From assembly GCA_905235765.1 (NCBI GenBank), contig CAJOMM010000027.1, positions 1-8,152 on the forward strand: 8,152 nt of DNA, in the 5' to 3' direction. The stretch's first letter is position 1. Every line of letters starts with the position of its first letter. This document shows, piece after piece, positions 6,780-8,152 of this stretch. Below the pieces are notes generated by a model. That model made no database searches, was not told where the DNA came from, and saw only the letters and a list, made by a program, of their open reading frames with translations. This DNA comes from an uncultured Clostridia bacterium (GTDB taxonomy: Bacteria; Bacillota; Clostridia; Christensenellales; Borkfalkiaceae). The position numbers were made by a program, and so were the translations under genes.

Positions 6780-7891
6780 GAAATAATCTGATAAAAGGAA
6801 AACGAAAGGGAGACGTCCTTTTGGTGTTAACCGTAGTTGCGCTTGCGGTAATCGGCACGGTTTTTATTTATTCTGCGAGCAATTATTCGGCTGCCGCAAC
6901 GTACGGCGACCCTTTTTATTTTGTTAAAAAACAGGTAATAGGTATCCTTTTAGGCGTTGCGGCGATGATTTTTACCTGTTTTTTCGATTACAATAAGTTA
7001 AAAAAATTCACTTTACCGCTTGCCGTAATTTGTTTTATTTTGCTCGGACTTGTATTTATTCCGGGCATAGGAGTGGAAAATTACGGCGCGAGAAGATGGA
7101 TAAATCTCGGCGCGTTTACTATACAGCCGTCTGAGTTAGCCAAGTTTTCGCTTATTCTTTTCTGCGCTACTTATTATTCCAAAAATAAGGGGGTAGGAAC
7201 GGAGATTAAAGGAGCGATACCGGTGTTATTATTCGGCGGTGCTGTTTGTGCGCTCGTTATTTTAGAGCCTAATATGTCCATAACCGTATGTATAGCGATG
7301 CTTATGCTTACGATGATATTTTCCGCAGGGCTTAAAATTAAATATATGCTGATGCTTATAATTCCGGCGCTTATCGGCGGAGTGGTGCTTATACTTATAG
7401 AACCTTACAGGCTTAACCGTTTGGCGGCGTTTTTGAATCCGTGGTCAAATCCGAAAGGAGAAGGTTACCAACTTTTGCAATCATTATATGCGTTGGGATC
7501 CGGCGGCTGGTTCGGCGTGGGACTTTTTAATTCCAGGCAAAAATACGCGTTTCTTCCTTTCGCAGAGTCGGATTTTATTTTGTCGGTTATAGGCGAAGAG
7601 ATAGGGTTTATAGGGCTTGTACTGTTTTTTTCTCTGATATTTTTTATAGTTATACGGGGGCTGAAAATCGCCGCAAAATCGAAAGACTTATTCGGGTTCA
7701 TTTTAGCTGTCGGAATAACTATGATATTCGGTATACAGGCGATAATAAACGCGCTCGTGGTTACGGGCAGTATTCCTCCGACCGGACTTCCTCTGCCGCT
7801 GATATCCAGCGGAAACACGTCTATTATAATTTTTATGGCGGAAATGGGTGTTCTGTTCAACGTTTCCAAAAACGGGAGTTTAACTTTTTAA
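6776..7891 (+). CDS. ftsW: FtsW, SEDS-family septal peptidoglycan glycosyltransferase
   Basis: This polytopic membrane protein polymerises lipid II into glycan strands with its class B PBP partner. It has 371 residues and about ten hydrophobic segments, and starts at GTG 6776 overlapping the murD stop (GTGA). Family motifs are YGARRWINLG (103-112), QPSELAK (117-123), LEPNMS (163-168, the position of the family's QPDLG/EPD element), NPKGEGYQLLQSLYALGSGGWFG within 225-247, and FAESDFILSVIGEE (262-275). Asp266 in that last motif matches the extracellular Asp shown to be needed in RodA and FtsW. Near the end, TGLPLPLISSGNTS (336-349) matches the PTG.PLP...S.GG.S element, with Asn in place of the second Gly. 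RodA and SpoVE share this fold. Position directly after murD in a dcw cluster, together with a division PBP and an FtsL-like gene, favours FtsW. No ribosome-independent regulation is visible. Confidence 0.94.
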   Translation: MRNNLIKGKRKGDVLLVLTVVALAVIGTVFIYSASNYSAAATYGDPFYFVKKQVIGILLGVAAMIFTCFFDYNKLKKFTLPLAVICFILLGLVFIPGIGVENYGARRWINLGAFTIQPSELAKFSLILFCATYYSKNKGVGTEIKGAIPVLLFGGAVCALVILEPNMSITVCIAMLMLTMIFSAGLKIKYMLMLIIPALIGGVVLILIEPYRLNRLAAFLNPWSNPKGEGYQLLQSLYALGSGGWFGVGLFNSRQKYAFLPFAESDFILSVIGEEIGFIGLVLFFSLIFFIVIRGLKIAAKSKDLFGFILAVGITMIFGIQAIINALVVTGSIPPTGLPLPLISSGNTSIIIFMAEMGVLFNVSKNGSLTF

Positions 7892-7900
7892 CGAAAAAAA

Positions 7901-7941
7901 CCATACAATGAATTATCTTTGAAAGGTGGATAATTGTATGG
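7901..7941 (+). promoter_or_regulatory. Imperfect hairpin enclosing the murA ribosome binding site and start codon
   Basis: CCATACAAT (7901-7909) pairs perfectly with ATTGTATGG (7933-7941), and TATC (7914-7917) pairs with GATA (7929-7932). This gives 13 base pairs with one 4-base bulge (7910-7913) and an 11-base loop (7918-7928). The loop carries GAAAGG, the core of the ribosome binding site. The right arm contains the murA ATG (7938-7940). Folding in the mRNA would occlude initiation. On the opposite strand the same hairpin is followed by seven Ts (complement of the A-run at 7894-7900), as in an intrinsic terminator. The pairing is seen; both roles are inference. Confidence 0.45.
7922..7930 (+). 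promoter_or_regulatory. Ribosome binding site of murA
   Basis: AAAGGTGGA lies before ATG 7938. Either AAAGG (11-base spacer) or AGGTG (about 9 bases) can pair with the 16S 3' end, so the register is ambiguous. It lies largely in the loop of the hairpin at 7901-7941. Confidence 0.55.
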
Positions 7942-8152
7942 AAAAATTCGTGATAAACGGCGGAAGAAGAATAGACGGTTCGATAAATGCGGAAAGCGCA
8001 AAAAATTCCGTGCTGCCTATGATAGCGGCGTCCGTTTTAACAAAAGAAGAGGTGGTTATAAAAAATTGTCCGGCGATAACGGACGTTATAAAAATGTTGA
8101 AAATCCTCGATTGTTGCGGAGTAAAAACGCATTTTTACAACGGGGATCTTGT
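7938..8152 (+). CDS. murA: MurA, UDP-N-acetylglucosamine 1-carboxyvinyltransferase, 3' partial
   Basis: The first 71 codons of MurA are visible and the frame runs off the right edge. MurA transfers enolpyruvate from PEP to UDP-GlcNAc, the first committed step of peptidoglycan synthesis, in the cytoplasm. The start MEKFVINGG is typical. SAKNSVLP (20-27) contains Lys22 and Asn23 at exactly the positions of the conserved substrate-binding Lys-Asn pair of E. coli MurA. MIAASVLTKEEV and NCPAITDV (43-50) match the inside-out alpha/beta barrel repeat that follows. The catalytic Cys (or Asp in fosfomycin-resistant forms), near residue 115, is outside the window, so fosfomycin sensitivity cannot be judged. 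It is separated from ftsW by 46 bases, the second largest gap here, with a hairpin over its start. Firmicutes often carry two murA paralogues, and whether this one is MurAA or MurAB cannot be told. Confidence 0.93.
   Translation, partial: MEKFVINGGRRIDGSINAESAKNSVLPMIAASVLTKEEVVIKNCPAITDVIKMLKILDCCGVKTHFYNGDL

Noticed and set aside
7465..7869. A 134-codon minus-strand open frame opposite ftsW
   Set aside because: It is the antisense shadow of a strongly conserved FtsW segment, and its composition mirrors the membrane codons on the other strand.
7879..7909. Possible promoter for murA with TACAAT (7904-7909) as -10
   Set aside because: The best -35 candidate (TTTAAC at 7879-7884) matches only half the consensus with a 19-base spacer, there is no extended -10, and the TACAAT is already explained by the hairpin arm.

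Overview
This window is a stretch of a bacterial division and cell wall (dcw) cluster, all on the + strand. The order is rsmH (5' end missing), an ftsL-like gene, a class B penicillin-binding protein, murE, mraY, murD, ftsW and murA (3' end missing). The organism is most likely a Gram-positive bacterium of the Firmicutes/Clostridia type. The reasons are the moderate-to-low GC, the abundant ATA isoleucine codons, the purine-rich AAGGAG-type ribosome binding sites before nearly every gene, and a gene order close to that of Bacillus (murE-mraY-murD-ftsW with no murF between murE and mraY). I cannot name the species. The DNPR motif in MurE points to meso-diaminopimelate as the third residue of the peptidoglycan stem peptide.

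Layout: 1-601 is the C-terminal two thirds of RsmH. 627-1220 is a single-pass membrane protein in the ftsL position with an unusually long acidic cytoplasmic N-terminus. 1275-2999 is the division transpeptidase. Its frame has no ATG, GTG, TTG or CTG between the preceding stop and position 1515, yet the coding signal clearly runs upstream of 1515. The best start is an ATA at 1275, nine bases after a perfect AAGGAG. From there murE (3002-4447), mraY (4444-5427), murD (5436-6779) and ftsW (6776-7891) are packed with 4-base overlaps or gaps of 8 bases or less, as expected for one translationally coupled operon. A 46-base gap then leads to murA (7938 to the window end).

How the genes work together: MurA makes the first committed step on UDP-GlcNAc. 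MurD adds D-Glu and MurE adds the diamino acid in the cytoplasm. MraY moves phospho-MurNAc-pentapeptide onto undecaprenyl phosphate to give lipid I. FtsW polymerises lipid II and the class B PBP cross-links the strand at the septum, with the FtsL-like protein as their bitopic partner. RsmH methylates 16S rRNA. MurF and MurG are not in the window.

Nothing here looks like a mobile element, defence system, CRISPR array or RNA gene. The genes themselves are conventional. The signals worth checking lie in the two largest gaps. Before the PBP there is an apparent ATA start and a two-tier inverted repeat that covers its ribosome binding site. Before murA there is an imperfect hairpin that holds the ribosome binding site in its loop and the ATG in its stem. 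The long N-terminal tail of the FtsL-like protein is the third item.
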